A program made the position numbers and the translations under genes. From Hydrogenophilus sp. (lineage in GTDB: Bacteria > Pseudomonadota > Gammaproteobacteria > Burkholderiales > Thiobacillaceae), in assembly GCA_020725195.1 (NCBI GenBank), contig DYFL01000015.1, positions 1 through 46,323 on the forward strand: a stretch of DNA of 46,323 nucleotides. Reading direction: 5' to 3'. Shown here piece by piece: positions 1 to 9,512 of the stretch. The notes below the pieces were generated by a model. It did not search any database. It saw only the letters and a list, made by a program, of their open reading frames with translations, and was not told the origin of the DNA. How positions within the stretch are numbered: the first letter of the stretch is position 1; each line of letters opens with the position of its first letter.

Positions 1-556
1 ATTCGTCCTCGATGTCGCCGACGATCTGCTCGAGCACGTCCTCGATGGTGACCAGCCCCGCCACCCCGCCGTACTCGTCCACCACCATGGCGATGTGGTT
101 GCGCGAGGAGCGGAACTCGCGCAGCAGCACGTTGAGGCGCTTGGACTCCGGCACGAACACCGCCGGGCGCAGCATCTCGCGCAGGTTCACCTCCTCGCCG
201 GTGTAGAGGCGCAGCAGGTCCTTGGCCAGCAGGATGCCGACCACGTTGTCGCGCTCGCCGTCCACGGCGGGGAAGCGGGAGTGGGCGGTGTCGATGACGA
301 ACTTGAGGATCTCGTCGTGGGGGTCGTTGATGTCGACGGCGTCCATCTGGGCCCGGGGGATCATGATCTCGCGCACCTGGCGCTCGGAGACCTGGAGCAC
401 GCCCTCGATCATGGTCAGGGCGTCGGCGTCCAGGAGGTTGTTGTCGTAGGCGGCGTGGAGGACTTCGAGGAGCTGCTCGCGGTCTTCGGGCTCGCGCAGC
501 AGCCAGGAGGTGAGGCGTTCGATGAGGCTCGGTCGGTAACTACTGTCGTCGGTCAT
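1..556 (-). CDS. corC: CorC/YbeX-type CBS-domain protein, 3' part outside window
   Basis: The visible N-terminal 185 residues begin MTDDSSYRPSLIERLTSWLL and carry the two-CBS segment typical of CorC/HlyC proteins, including IMIPRAQMDAVD and IAMVVDEYGGVAGLVTIEDV. The family is implicated in Mg/Co efflux and membrane integrity; the C-terminal CorC_HlyC domain lies outside the window. The ATG at 556-554 overlaps the last 17 bases of ybeY, so the gene is the fourth of a miaB-phoH-ybeY-corC operon. The order matches the conserved ybeX-ybeY-ybeZ-miaB block of proteobacteria. The gene is cut by the window edge, not broken. Confidence 0.93.
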   Translation of the reverse strand, partial: MTDDSSYRPSLIERLTSWLLREPEDREQLLEVLHAAYDNNLLDADALTMIEGVLQVSERQVREIMIPRAQMDAVDINDPHDEILKFVIDTAHSRFPAVDGERDNVVGILLAKDLLRLYTGEEVNLREMLRPAVFVPESKRLNVLLREFRSSRNHIAMVVDEYGGVAGLVTIEDVLEQIVGDIEDE

Positions 557-1073
557 GGTAGGGATCGGAATAACCCAGTTTTTTCATGATAAAGCTTTCC
601 ACGGCCTCCATGGCGGCGGCCGTCAATGCATCCCCGTGGTCGTAGCCCTGCAGGTGCAGCATGGCGTGCACCACCATGTGGGCGTAGTGGTCCGCCAGGG
701 GCTTGCCCTGCTCGCGGGCCTCGCGGGCGACCACCGGGGCGCAGAGCACGATGTCGCCGCACAGAGGGGTGCCATGCCCCCCCTCACCCCTGCCTTTATG
801 CCCTTCAGGGTGCTCTCCCGCCTGCGGGAGAGGGGGACGAGGTGTCGCTTCGCTCGCTGCCCCATACGCGAAGGTGAGCACGTTGGTGGCGGAGTCCTTG
901 CCCCGGAAGTCGCGGTTCAGCTGCCGACCCTCCGCCTCGTCCACGACGCGCAGGGCCACCTCCGCATCCTGCAGCAGGGCGGCCCTGGCCCAGCGGCGCA
1001 GATCCGGCCGGGCGGGCAGGTCCGCCTTCGAGGCGAACTGGATGGCCAGCGCGAGGGTCGGTGGCCGCGTCAT
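540..1073 (-). CDS. ybeY: Endoribonuclease YbeY with a repeat-derived insertion
   Basis: YbeY is a metal-dependent endoribonuclease for 16S rRNA 3' maturation and ribosome quality control. The zinc motif HAMLHLQGYDH (H-x3-H-x5-H) is intact near residue 136, and RGKDSATNVLTF is the usual family signature. Residues about 71-102 (start GAASEATPRPPLPQAGEHPE) have no place in normal YbeY, where the strand ending in TNVLSF runs almost directly into GDIV. Their DNA is a copy of the palindromic repeat found elsewhere in this window, inserted in frame. The ATG overlaps the phoH stop as ATGA. The protein is 177 residues, longer than usual because of the insertion. It probably still folds, because both flanks are well conserved; that is inference. 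Confidence 0.95.
   Translation of the reverse strand: MTRPPTLALAIQFASKADLPARPDLRRWARAALLQDAEVALRVVDEAEGRQLNRDFRGKDSATNVLTFAYGAASEATPRPPLPQAGEHPEGHKGRGEGGHGTPLCGDIVLCAPVVAREAREQGKPLADHYAHMVVHAMLHLQGYDHGDALTAAAMEAVESFIMKKLGYSDPYHDRRQ
776..860. repeat. Palindromic GC-rich repeat inside ybeY
   Basis: Contains CTCTCCCGC and its inverse complement at 813-832, flanked by CCCCTCACCCCTGCC, TTTATGCCCTTCAGG and a CTTCGCTCGCTGCCCC tail. The same modules recur at 10.6 kb and 28.3 kb. It is read through in frame by ybeY. Confidence 0.8.
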
Positions 1074-2023
1074 GCCCCCTCGCCCCGGGCCTCTCGCCCG
1101 GCGTAGGCGTCGTAGGCGTCGATGATGCGGGCGACCAGCGGGTGGCGCACCACGTCCTCGTTCCGGAACTCGGTGAAGGCGATGCCGCGCACCGACTGGA
1201 GGATCTGGCGGGCCTCCACCAGGCCGCTCTTCTGGCCGCGGGCGAGGTCGATCTGGGTCACATCTCCGGTGACCACGGTCTTGGAGCCGAAGCCGATGCG
1301 GGTGAGGAACATCTTCATCTGCTCCGGCGTGGTGTTCTGGGCCTCGTCCAGGATGATGAAGGCGTGGTTGAGGGTGCGCCCGCGCATGAAGGCGAGCGGC
1401 GCCACCTCGATCACCCCCTTCTCGAAGGCCCGGGTGACCTTGTCGAAGCCCATGAGGTCGTAGAGGGCGTCGTAGAGCGGGCGCAGGTAGGGGTCCACCT
1501 TCTGCACCAGGTCGCCGGGCAGGAAGCCCAGGCGCTCGCCCGCCTCCACCGCCGGGCGCACCAGCACCATGCGCTTGACCATGTCGCGCTCCAGGGCGTC
1601 CACCGCCCCGGCCACGGCGAGATAGGTCTTGCCGGTGCCCGCCGGGCCGATGCCGAAGGTGACGTCGTGCTCCTGGATCTGGCGGATGTACTGGTTCTGC
1701 CGCGCGGTGCGGCCGTGCAGGCCGTGGCGCCGGGTCATCAGCACCGGCATGCCTTCGGCGGCCGCATCGGGCTGGTGCGCCACCTCCACCAGGGCGAGCT
1801 GGATGTCGTCGATGTCGATGGGGTGGCGGGCGCGCTGGTAGAAGTCCTGCAGCAGGCGGGCCGCCTGCGCGACCTTGTCCTCCGGGCCTTCGAGGCGGAA
1901 GACCTCGCCGCGGCGGGCGATGCCGATGTTGAGCGCGGTCTCGATCTGGCGCAGGTTCTCGTCGAGCACCCCGCAGAGGTTGGCGAGCCGGGTGTTGTCG
2001 GCGGGGGTGAAGGCGACCTCCAT
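1070..2023 (-). CDS. phoH: PhoH-like P-loop ATPase (YbeZ)
   Basis: A YbeZ-type PhoH ATPase that works with YbeY in RNA metabolism. Walker A is GPAGTGKTYLAVAGA near residue 127, Walker B is FIILDEAQN, and VTGDVTQIDL follows, all diagnostic of the family. The ATG at 2023 overlaps the miaB stop (TGATG); an in-frame GTG one codon upstream is an alternative. The 3' end overlaps ybeY as ATGA, so translation of the three genes is probably coupled. Despite its name, nothing here suggests phosphate control. Confidence 0.95.
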   Translation of the reverse strand: MEVAFTPADNTRLANLCGVLDENLRQIETALNIGIARRGEVFRLEGPEDKVAQAARLLQDFYQRARHPIDIDDIQLALVEVAHQPDAAAEGMPVLMTRRHGLHGRTARQNQYIRQIQEHDVTFGIGPAGTGKTYLAVAGAVDALERDMVKRMVLVRPAVEAGERLGFLPGDLVQKVDPYLRPLYDALYDLMGFDKVTRAFEKGVIEVAPLAFMRGRTLNHAFIILDEAQNTTPEQMKMFLTRIGFGSKTVVTGDVTQIDLARGQKSGLVEARQILQSVRGIAFTEFRNEDVVRHPLVARIIDAYDAYAGREARGEGA

Positions 2024-3369
2024 CACGCCCCCTGCACCACTTCCCCGCGCAGGCTGTTGGGCAGCGCCCGGGTGATGGTGAGCTCGACGAACTGGCCGAT
2101 GAGCCGCGGCTGGCCGGCGAAGTTGACCACGCGGTTGTTCTCCGTGCGCCCCATGAGTTCATCGGCGTCCTTCCTGGACGGGCCCTCGACCAGCACCCGC
2201 TGCACGGTGCCCACCATGGCGGCGCTCACCGCCTGGGCCTGGCGGTCGATGCGCTCCTGCAGGCGGTAGAGGCGCGCGAGCTTCGCCTCCTGGGGCGTAT
2301 CGTCGGCGAGCGCCGCCGCCGGGGTGCCGGGGCGCGGGCTGTAGACGAAGCTGAAGGAGGCGTCGAAGCCCACCTCCTCCACGAGCCGCAGCGTCGCCTC
2401 GAAGTCGGCCTCGGTCTCGCCCGGGAAGCCCACGATGATGTCGGTGGCCAGCGCGAGGTCCGGGCGCGCCGCGCGCAGCCGGCGCACGATGGACTTGTAC
2501 TCCAGGGCGGTGTAACCGCGCTTCATGGCGGCGAGGATGCGGTCCGAGCCGGACTGCACCGGCAGGTGCAGGTGCGAGACGAGCTTGGGGATGCGCGCAT
2601 GGGCGTCGATGAGGCGCTGGGTGAACTCGCGCGGGTGCGAGGTGGTGTAGCGGATGCGCTCGATGCCCGGGATCTCGGCCACGTATTCCAGGAGCAGGGC
2701 GAAGTCGGCGGCCTCGCCCCCGGGGCCGTCGGCCTTGTCGAGCAGGCCGCGGTAGGCGTTGACGTTCTGGCCCAGGAGGGTGACCTCCTTCACGCCCTGG
2801 GCGGCGAGGCCCGCCACCTCGGCGAGCACGTCCTCCAGGGGGCGGGAGACCTCGTCGCCGCGGGTGTAGGGCACGACACAGAAGGTGCAGTACTTGCTGC
2901 AGCCCTCCATGACCGAGACGAAGGCGCTGGCGCCTTCCACGCGGGGCGGCGGCAGGGCGTCGAACTTCTCGATCTCGGGGAAGCTGATGTCGACCTGGGG
3001 GCGGCCCGACTCGCGGCGCCGCGCCATCATCCGGGGCAGGCGGTGCAGGGTCTGGGGGCCGAAGACCAGGTCCACGTAGGGCGCGCGCTCGACGATGGCC
3101 GCGCCCTCCTGGCTCGCGACACAGCCGGCCACGCCGATGACCAGGTTCGGATTGCGGCGCTTGAGGTGCTTGACCCGGCCCAGGTCGTGGAAGACCTTCT
3201 CCTGCGCCTTCTCGCGCACCGAGCAGGTGTTGAACAGGATGAGGTCGGCCGCCTCCGGGTCGTCGGTGGGCTCGTAGCCCTCGGCGGCGCCCAGCACGTC
3301 GGCCATCCTGGCCGAGTCGTACTCGTTCATCTGGCAGCCGAAGGTCTTGATGAATACTTTGCGGGTCAT
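2023..3369 (-). CDS. miaB: tRNA-2-methylthio-N6-dimethylallyladenosine synthase MiaB
   Basis: A radical-SAM methylthiotransferase that converts i6A37 to ms2i6A37 in tRNAs reading UNN codons. The start [19 protein letters not shown] is the family N-terminus, so the ATG at 3369 is chosen over one ten codons upstream. The three N-terminal cluster cysteines are in TFGCQMN, NTCSVRE and VAGCVAS. The radical-SAM motif CSKYCTFC follows near residue 155, and a C-terminal TRAM domain ends the protein (448 residues). It is the first gene of the phoH-ybeY-corC operon. A possible -10 (TACAAT, 3403-3398) lies upstream but I see no convincing -35. Confidence 0.97.
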   Translation of the reverse strand: MTRKVFIKTFGCQMNEYDSARMADVLGAAEGYEPTDDPEAADLILFNTCSVREKAQEKVFHDLGRVKHLKRRNPNLVIGVAGCVASQEGAAIVERAPYVDLVFGPQTLHRLPRMMARRRESGRPQVDISFPEIEKFDALPPPRVEGASAFVSVMEGCSKYCTFCVVPYTRGDEVSRPLEDVLAEVAGLAAQGVKEVTLLGQNVNAYRGLLDKADGPGGEAADFALLLEYVAEIPGIERIRYTTSHPREFTQRLIDAHARIPKLVSHLHLPVQSGSDRILAAMKRGYTALEYKSIVRRLRAARPDLALATDIIVGFPGETEADFEATLRLVEEVGFDASFSFVYSPRPGTPAAALADDTPQEAKLARLYRLQERIDRQAQAVSAAMVGTVQRVLVEGPSRKDADELMGRTENNRVVNFAGQPRLIGQFVELTITRALPNSLRGEVVQGA

Positions 3370-3522
3370 GCGGCAGGATCGGTCTTGGCTCTGCCTCATT
3401 GTAGGCGCGGGGAGGCGGGAGCGATGGCGAAGTTTCGGCGCAGGCGATCAGGGGACCGCCGAGCGGCAGCCGGGGCCGAGTGCGGGGCTGGCGAGATCCA
3501 CGAGTGCGGGCCGGGGCGAAAT

Positions 3523-3599
3523 TGGTGGTGATGGGCAGAATCGAACTGCCGACCTGAGGGTTATGAATCCTCCGCTCTAACCGACTGAGCTACATCACC
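3523..3599 (-). tRNA. tRNA with anticodon CAT (elongator Met or Ile2)
   Basis: A 77-base cloverleaf with acceptor GGTGATG/CATCACC, an encoded CCA, D-arm GCTC...GAGC and a TTCGATT T-loop. The anticodon loop is TTCATAA. The anticodon stem GAGGA/CCCTC has an A-C mismatch at the loop-closing pair. The DNA cannot decide between elongator tRNA-Met and lysidine-modified tRNA-Ile2. It is not the initiator, because the first acceptor pair is a normal G-C pair. Confidence 0.93.
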
Positions 3600-3689
3600 A
3601 CGACCGGAATACCGTTGGATGCGTGCCCGCCTCGCGCGGCGGGCGCAACCAAAGGAGCCGCGGATTATCCGATTCGGGCGTCCCGAATG

Positions 3690-4646
3690 TCAAGGATTAC
3701 AACGGCTTGGCCGATGGGCCCCGGCTGGCTGGATGCGGGATGGCGCGGCCCCTTCATGGCGCCGGCCCCTCAGCGGCGAGCCCGGGACGGCCGGCCACAG
3801 CGCTTTCGCCATTGCCCAGAACTCCGCCACGCCGCCGGGCGTCCCGACGTCGGGCACCCCCAGGAAGCGCAGCGCGGCCGCCAGGGCGGGGACGGGGGCC
3901 TCCATGCGCAGGGGCGCCGCCAGGCTCTGCTTGGAGAGCTTCTCGCCCGCCGCGTCCAGGGCCACGGGCAGGTGCAGGTAGGCCGGCGTGGGCAGGCCCA
4001 GGTGGCGCTGGAGCACCACCTGGCGCGGGGTGGAGGTGAGCAGGTCGGCGCCGCGCACGACATGGGTGATCGCCTGCTCGGCATCGTCCACGACCACGGC
4101 GAGCTGGTAGGTGTGGATGCCGTCGGCGCGCCGCAGCACGATGTCGCCGCACTCGCGCGCCACGTCGCATCCGACCCGCCCCTGCAGGGCGTCCTCGAAG
4201 ACGACGCGCGCGTCGGGCACGATCAGGCGCAGGGCCGCGGGTTCATGCCCGGGCGCCCTCCCGCGGCAGGTGCCGGGATAGACGGGGCCATCGATGCCGC
4301 GCCGGGCCGTCTCGGCCAGGCGCTTGCGGCTGCAGCTGCAGGCGTAGACGAGGCCCCGGCGGCGCAGCCGCTCCACGGCGGCCCGGTAGGCCTCGCCGCG
4401 CCGGCTCTGGTAGACGACGGCGCCGTCCCACTCGAAGCCGTAGGCCTCCAGGGCCCGGAGGATGCGGTCCGCCGCGCCGGGCACCACGCGCGGGGCGTCC
4501 ACGTCCTCGATGCGCACCAGCCACTCCCCGCCCCGGGTCCTCGCCTCGAGATAGCTGCCCAGGGCCGCGATGAGCGAGCCGAAGTGCAGCGGCCCGCTGG
4601 GCGTGGGGGCGAAGCGGCCGCGATAGGGTTGCCTCGGGGCGGACAT
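3690..4646 (-). CDS. gluQ: Glutamyl-Q tRNA(Asp) synthetase
   Basis: A truncated glutamyl-tRNA synthetase paralogue that attaches glutamate to queuosine at position 34 of tRNA-Asp. RGRFAPTPSGPLHFGSL holds the HIGH-type motif, and EKLSKQSLAAP is the KMSKS equivalent. The zinc ligands are in CSCSRKRL and YPGTCRG. The anticodon-binding domain of GltX is absent, as expected. The last 30 or so residues are rich in Arg, Pro and Gly and not obviously conserved. It starts 9 bases after the msbA stop, so the two are probably co-transcribed. Confidence 0.95.
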   Translation of the reverse strand: MSAPRQPYRGRFAPTPSGPLHFGSLIAALGSYLEARTRGGEWLVRIEDVDAPRVVPGAADRILRALEAYGFEWDGAVVYQSRRGEAYRAAVERLRRRGLVYACSCSRKRLAETARRGIDGPVYPGTCRGRAPGHEPAALRLIVPDARVVFEDALQGRVGCDVARECGDIVLRRADGIHTYQLAVVVDDAEQAITHVVRGADLLTSTPRQVVLQRHLGLPTPAYLHLPVALDAAGEKLSKQSLAAPLRMEAPVPALAAALRFLGVPDVGTPGGVAEFWAMAKALWPAVPGSPLRGRRHEGAAPSRIQPAGAHRPSRCNP

Positions 4647-4655
4647 GCGTCGGGC

Positions 4656-6404
4656 CTACTCCCCCATGGGCGGCGGCTCGCGAAACTGCAGGGCGTACAG
4701 CCGGCTGTAGGTGCCGCCCCGGGCCAGGAGTTCGGCGTGCGTGCCGGTCTCCACGATGCGGCCGCGCTCCAGCACGACGATGCGGTCGGCCTGCTCCACG
4801 GTCGAGAGGCGGTGCGCGATGACCAGGGTGGTGCGCCCGCGCATCAGGTTCTCCAGGGCGGCCTGGACGTGGCGCTCGCTTTCGGTGTCCAGGGCGGAGG
4901 TGGCCTCGTCCAGGATCAGGATGGGGGCGTCCTTGAGCAAGGCCCGGGCGATGGCGACGCGCTGGCGCTGGCCGCCGGAGAGGCGCACGCCGCGCTCGCC
5001 CACCAGGGTGTCGAAGCCCTCGGGCAGGTCCTCGATGAAGTCCAGGGCGTGGGCGGCCCCGGCGGCGCGCCGGATGTCCGCCTCGCCGACCTCCCCGAGG
5101 CGGCCGTAGGCGATGTTGGCCGCGACGCTGTCGTTGAAGAGGGTGACCTCCTGGCTGACGAGGGCGATGTTGGCGCGCAGGTTCGCGAGCCGGATCTCGC
5201 GCAGGTCGATGCCGTCGAGCAGGATGCGGCCCGCGTCGGGGCCGTAGAAGCGGGGGATCAGGTTCGCCAGGGTGGTCTTGCCGCTGCCCGAGGGGCCGAC
5301 CAGGGCCACGGTCTCGCCGGGGCGGATGACGAGGTCGATCTGCTGCAGGGCGGCGGCCGCCTTGCCCGGGTAGCTGAGGCTCACGGCCTCGAAGGCGAGC
5401 TCGCCACGGGCGCGGCCGATGTCGCGGGTGCCGGTGTCGGTCTCGCCCGGCCGGTCGAGCAGGTCGAACACCGCCTCGGCCGCCGCCAGACCCCGCTGCA
5501 GCGCCTCGGTCACGCTGGAGAGGCGCTTCATCGGCGCCGAGAGCATGAGCATGGCCACGATGAAGGAGACGAAGCCGCCGACCGTGGTCTCGTCCGCCGC
5601 GGCCTGCAGCGTGGCGATGTAGACGATGACCGCGAGCGCGGTGGCCGCCAGGAGCTGGAGCACGGGGCTGTGGGCGTTGGCCGCCACGGTCGCCTTCATG
5701 GCGTAACGGCGCGCGGCGTCGACCGCGTCCTTGAAGCGGCGCCGCTCGTAGTCCTGGCCGTCGAAGACCTTGACGACCTTGTGGCCGCCGATCGCCTCCT
5801 CCAGGACGTGGCTGATGTCGCCCAGGTTGCGCTGCAGCAGCCGGCTGGTCTTGCGCAGGCGCCGGCTCACCACGACGAAGACCCCCAGGGCCGCAGGGGC
5901 GATCACCAGGGTGATGAGGGTGAGCTTCCAGTTGAGCCAGAGCATCCAGCCGAGCAGCCCGGCGATGGTCAGCGTGTCGCGCACGAGGGCGGTGAGCGCC
6001 ACGGTGGCCGACTGGGTGACCTGGGTGACGTTGAAGGCCACGGTGGAGACCAGGTGGCCCGTGGTGGCGTCGTCGTAGAAGCGGGTGGGCTGGGCGACCA
6101 GGCGGTCGAACATGGCCTGGCGCAGGTCCATGACCAGGCGGTGGCCCACGTAGCCCATGCTGTAGTTGGAGACGAACATGGCGATCCCGCGCAGCACGAA
6201 GAGGGCGACGAGCGCGAGCGGGATCCAGCGGATCGCCGCCGGGTCCTTGTCGACGAAGCTGCCGTCGAGCATGGGCTTCATCAGCGCGGGCAGCACCGGC
6301 TCGGTGGCGGCGAGCAGGACCATGGTGGCGAGGGACAGGGCGAACATCCGCCAGTGGGGGCGGACATAGCCGAGCAGCCGCAGATAGAGGGATTTGCTGT
6401 TCAT
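4656..6404 (-). CDS. msbA: Lipid A/phospholipid flippase MsbA (ABC exporter)
   Basis: A half-size ABC exporter of the MsbA family, which flips lipid A-core across the inner membrane. The N-terminal half is a six-helix transmembrane domain (MFALSLATMVLLAATEPVLP is the first helix). The nucleotide-binding half has GPSGSGKTTL (Walker A), VRLSGGQRQRVAIARALL (signature), LILDEATSALD (Walker B) and the IAHRLST switch. The start MNSKSLYLRLLGYVRPHW is chosen over an upstream in-frame ATG because it matches family N-termini. gluQ follows at once. Confidence 0.95.
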   Translation of the reverse strand: MNSKSLYLRLLGYVRPHWRMFALSLATMVLLAATEPVLPALMKPMLDGSFVDKDPAAIRWIPLALVALFVLRGIAMFVSNYSMGYVGHRLVMDLRQAMFDRLVAQPTRFYDDATTGHLVSTVAFNVTQVTQSATVALTALVRDTLTIAGLLGWMLWLNWKLTLITLVIAPAALGVFVVVSRRLRKTSRLLQRNLGDISHVLEEAIGGHKVVKVFDGQDYERRRFKDAVDAARRYAMKATVAANAHSPVLQLLAATALAVIVYIATLQAAADETTVGGFVSFIVAMLMLSAPMKRLSSVTEALQRGLAAAEAVFDLLDRPGETDTGTRDIGRARGELAFEAVSLSYPGKAAAALQQIDLVIRPGETVALVGPSGSGKTTLANLIPRFYGPDAGRILLDGIDLREIRLANLRANIALVSQEVTLFNDSVAANIAYGRLGEVGEADIRRAAGAAHALDFIEDLPEGFDTLVGERGVRLSGGQRQRVAIARALLKDAPILILDEATSALDTESERHVQAALENLMRGRTTLVIAHRLSTVEQADRIVVLERGRIVETGTHAELLARGGTYSRLYALQFREPPPMGE

Positions 6405-6485
6405 CGCAGGGGAAGGGGCGCCCAAACGCGGAGCATTATGGCAGGCCCGGCGGGGCAATCTGAAAAAACGCGCCAAAACAAGCTG

Positions 6486-6515
6486 TTGACGCCGCAATTT
6501 AGCGCCAATTATAGT
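6486..6515 (+). promoter_or_regulatory. Sigma-70 promoter of the zapB-like/zapA/6S RNA unit
   Basis: TTGACG (6486-6491) and TATAGT (6510-6515) are separated by 18 bases, in the AT-rich gap between divergent msbA and the zapB-like gene. Confidence 0.75.
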
Positions 6516-6570
6516 GTCAGGACGCCGTCTCCGTGGAGGCAGGCCCCGTCGGGGCCGTCGTCAGACAAAC

Positions 6571-6765
6571 ATGCTCGAAGAACTGGACTCCCTGGAAGCC
6601 AAGGTCGCGCAGCTGGTGGTGCGCTACCAGGCCGTGCACGAAGAGAACCTGCGGCTGCGCCAGCAGGTGCTGGCCATGGAAAGCGCCAACAAGCAGCTCA
6701 GGGATCGCCTGGCCGAGGCCCGCGGCCGGGTCGAGTCCCTCTACAACCGCCTGCCCGACGAGTAG
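6571..6765 (+). CDS. TIGR02449-type small coiled-coil protein, ZapB-like
   Basis: A 64-residue protein, MLEELDSLEAKVAQLVVRYQ onwards, that is almost entirely a heptad-patterned coiled coil. It sits directly before zapA, the usual place of the TIGR02449 family, which is thought to help Z-ring assembly like ZapB. The ATG at 6571 is used because the upstream in-frame codons are Arg/Gly-rich leader sequence. The stop and the zapA ATG are two bases apart. The role is inferred from context and shape. Confidence 0.85.
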   Translation: MLEELDSLEAKVAQLVVRYQAVHEENLRLRQQVLAMESANKQLRDRLAEARGRVESLYNRLPDE

Positions 6766-6767
6766 CC

Positions 6768-7079
6768 ATGGCCGCCCCCAAGAACGTCAGCCTGGACGTG
6801 GCCATCATGGGCCGCGAGTTCCGGATCTCCTGCCCCGAGGATGAACGCGAGGGCCTGCTGCAGGCGGTGAGCTTCCTGGACCGCAAGATGCGCGAGATCC
6901 GCGAGACGGGCAAGGTCATCGGCCTGGAGCGCATCGCCATCATGGCGGCGCTGAACATCGCCCACGACTACCTGAGCCAAAGGGGCCCGGCCGAGGACCC
7001 GGGGGCGGTCGGCGAACGCCTCGGGCGCATCCACGGCCTGCTTGATCAGGCCCTCGCCGAACAGGATAATCTGTTCTGA
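6768..7079 (+). CDS. zapA: Cell division protein ZapA
   Basis: A 103-residue ZapA, which cross-links FtsZ protofilaments in the cytoplasm. The N-terminal globular part contains VAIMGREFRISCPEDE, the family motif for the FtsZ-binding head, then LERIAIMAALNIAHDYL begins the helical dimerisation/tetramerisation region. It follows the ZapB-like gene by two bases and is followed at once by 6S RNA, the same order as in enterobacteria. Confidence 0.95.
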   Translation: MAAPKNVSLDVAIMGREFRISCPEDEREGLLQAVSFLDRKMREIRETGKVIGLERIAIMAALNIAHDYLSQRGPAEDPGAVGERLGRIHGLLDQALAEQDNLF

Positions 7080-7256
7080 CTCCCTGCTGCGTACGCGAGG
7101 GGCGCGCATTCTCTGAACCAATATGCGTACCCTGGCTGCGGCTAGAGCCCGGCTGTTGCGAGCGTGGCTTCGTCCCATGCGCCTGATGCCGGTGCGCTGC
7201 GGCCGACCTTGAACCCCCGGTTCAAGATTAGCGTTCCGGACGGCGCGAGCGGGGAG
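7080..7256 (+). ncRNA. ssrS: 6S RNA
   Basis: The segment between zapA and fthC has 6S RNA features: a 5' CTCCCTGCT pairing with 3' AGCGGGGAG, a 5' strand with CTCTGAACCAATATGCG, and the 3' hallmark ACCTTGAACCCCCGGTTCAAG at 7206-7226. 6S RNA binds the sigma-70 holoenzyme by mimicking an open promoter. Ends are estimated from the closing stem. The location zapA-ssrS-fthC is the classical one. Confidence 0.9.
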
Positions 7257-7268
7257 CCTACCTCCACG

Positions 7269-7877
7269 ATGAACACCCCCACACCCGACAAGAAGGCGCT
7301 GCGCGCCGGGCTGCGCCGCGCCCGCGCCGCCATCCCGGCCGCGGAGCGGCTGCACGCGGCCCGGCAGGTGGAGCGCCTGGCCGTGCGCCTCGGCCTGCTG
7401 AGGCCCGGGCGGCGCATCGGCTTCTACATCCCCGCCAAGGGCGAGCTGGACATCCTGCCCCTGCTCGACCGCGCCCAGGCGCTCGGGGTGGCCTGTTTCC
7501 TGCCCATCGTGCCCGGGCATTTCCACAAGAAGCTCTGGTTCTCGCGCCTGGGCGAGCACGAACACCTCTGGGGCGTGAACCGCTTCGGCATCCCGGAGTA
7601 TCACGACTGGCGCAGGAAGCGCGTGCGCGCCCACCGCCTCGATCTGATCTTCGTGCCCCTGCTGGGCTTCGACGCGCGCGGCTACCGCATCGGCATGGGC
7701 GGGGGCTATTACGACTCCAGCCTGGCCTTCCTGCGCCTGCGCCGGAGCTGGCGGCGGCCCAGGCTGGTCGGCGTGGCCTTCGACGTGCAGCGTGTGGAGC
7801 GGGTGCCGGACGACCCCTGGGACGTGCCCCTGGACCTGGCGATCACCGAGCGGCGGGTCTACCGTTTCAACGGTTAA
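7269..7877 (+). CDS. fthC: 5-formyltetrahydrofolate cyclo-ligase
   Basis: Converts 5-formyl-THF to 5,10-methenyl-THF with ATP. Recognised by the basic N-terminus DKKALRAGLRRARAAIP, by IGFYIPAKGELD, and by the nucleotide/folate signature LLGFDARGYRIGMGGGYYD. It is 202 residues. The ATG at 7269 follows the 6S RNA 3' end by 12 bases, so it is probably read from the processed 6S precursor. An earlier in-frame ATG at 7164 lies inside 6S RNA and is rejected. The gene converges on livF. Confidence 0.93.
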   Translation: MNTPTPDKKALRAGLRRARAAIPAAERLHAARQVERLAVRLGLLRPGRRIGFYIPAKGELDILPLLDRAQALGVACFLPIVPGHFHKKLWFSRLGEHEHLWGVNRFGIPEYHDWRRKRVRAHRLDLIFVPLLGFDARGYRIGMGGGYYDSSLAFLRLRRSWRRPRLVGVAFDVQRVERVPDDPWDVPLDLAITERRVYRFNG

Positions 7878-7902
7878 CCCGAAACAACGCGAAGCGTTAC
7901 CG

Positions 7903-8017
7903 CCTCCCCCTCTCCCGCAAGCGGGACCAGCCCGAAGGGCGCAGGACGCCACGAAGTGGCGGTCCCGAGCACAGCGAGGGATGGGCCATAGGTCCACAGA
8001 GGGCAGGGGAGAGGGGG
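7903..8017. repeat. Palindromic repeat after fthC
   Basis: CCCTCTCCCGCAAGCGGGA at the left and GGGGAGAGGGGGA at the right bracket modules ACGCCACGAAGTGGCGG and CGAGCACAGCGAGGG. It belongs to the same family as the repeats at 0.8, 10.6 and 28.3 kb. Confidence 0.75.
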
Positions 8018-8044
8018 ACGGTCATGGCGACTCGCCATGACCGT
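8018..8044. terminator. Perfect 13-bp hairpin between convergent fthC and livF
   Basis: ACGGTCATGGCGA and its exact inverse complement are separated by one base. There is no T-run, so termination is inferred from position only. The livF stop codon begins at its last base. Confidence 0.45.
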
Positions 8045-8747
8045 TACTCGCCCAGATAGGCGGCCCGCACCTGGGGGTCGGCGGCGAGTTCCTGGCTTGG
8101 GCCGGACAGGGTGATCGCGCCGCTTTCCATGACGTAGCCGCGGCTGCTCACCCTGAGGGCGAGGTTGGCGTTCTGCTCCACGAGCAGGAGGGTGACCCCC
8201 TCGCGCGACACCGCCTGGATGGTCTCGTAGATCTTCTGCACCATGAGCGGCGCGAGCCCCATGCTGGGCTCGTCCAGGAGCAAGAGGCGCGGCCGGCTCA
8301 TGAGCGCCCGGCCGATGGCGAGCATCTGCTGCTCGCCGCCCGAGAGGGTGCCGGCGGTCTGGGCGCGGCGCTCGAAGAGCCGCGGGAAGAGGTTGTAGAC
8401 ATGGTCGAGGTCGGCGCGCACGCCGGCCCTGTCGCGGCGGCTGTAGGCGCCCATGTCCAGGTTCTCCGCCACCGTGAGGCGGGCGAAGACGCCGCGCCCC
8501 TCCGGCACCAGGGCCACGCCGCGGGCGGCGATGGCGTGGGTGGCTAGGCCCTTGAGCGGATGGCCGGCGTAGCGCACCGCGCCGCTGTGCGCGACCAGGC
8601 CGAGCACGCCTTTCAGCGTGCTCGTCTTGCCGGCGCCGTTGGCGCCGATGAGGCAGACGAGCTCGCCCTCCTCCACGGCGAGGTCGACGCCGCGCACCGC
8701 CTCGATGCCGCCGTAGTGGATCCTGAGGTCGCGCACCTCCAGCAGGC

Positions 8748-8751
<4 letters not shown>
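8044..8751 (-). CDS. livF: Branched-chain amino-acid ABC transporter ATPase LivF
   Basis: The second cytoplasmic ATPase of a HAAT-type importer (235 residues). GANGAGKTSTLKGV is Walker A, LSGGEQQMLAIGRALMSRP the signature, LLLDEPSMGLAP Walker B. The family-typical VPEGRGVFARLTV and LLLVEQNANLAL are present, and the end is AAYLGE. It is the last gene of livKHMGF and overlaps livG as ATGA. Confidence 0.95.
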
Positions 8752-9509
<758 letters not shown>

Positions 9510-9512
9510 GCC

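Noticed and set aside
3615..7079. A 1154-codon plus-strand open frame through gluQ and msbA
   Set aside because: It is an antisense shadow in very GC-rich DNA. The minus-strand frames carry complete GluQ and MsbA motifs; only its tail coincides with zapA.
7164..7268. N-terminal extension of FthC
   Set aside because: It would be translated from inside 6S RNA, whose structure explains the sequence; the family N-terminus starts at 7269.
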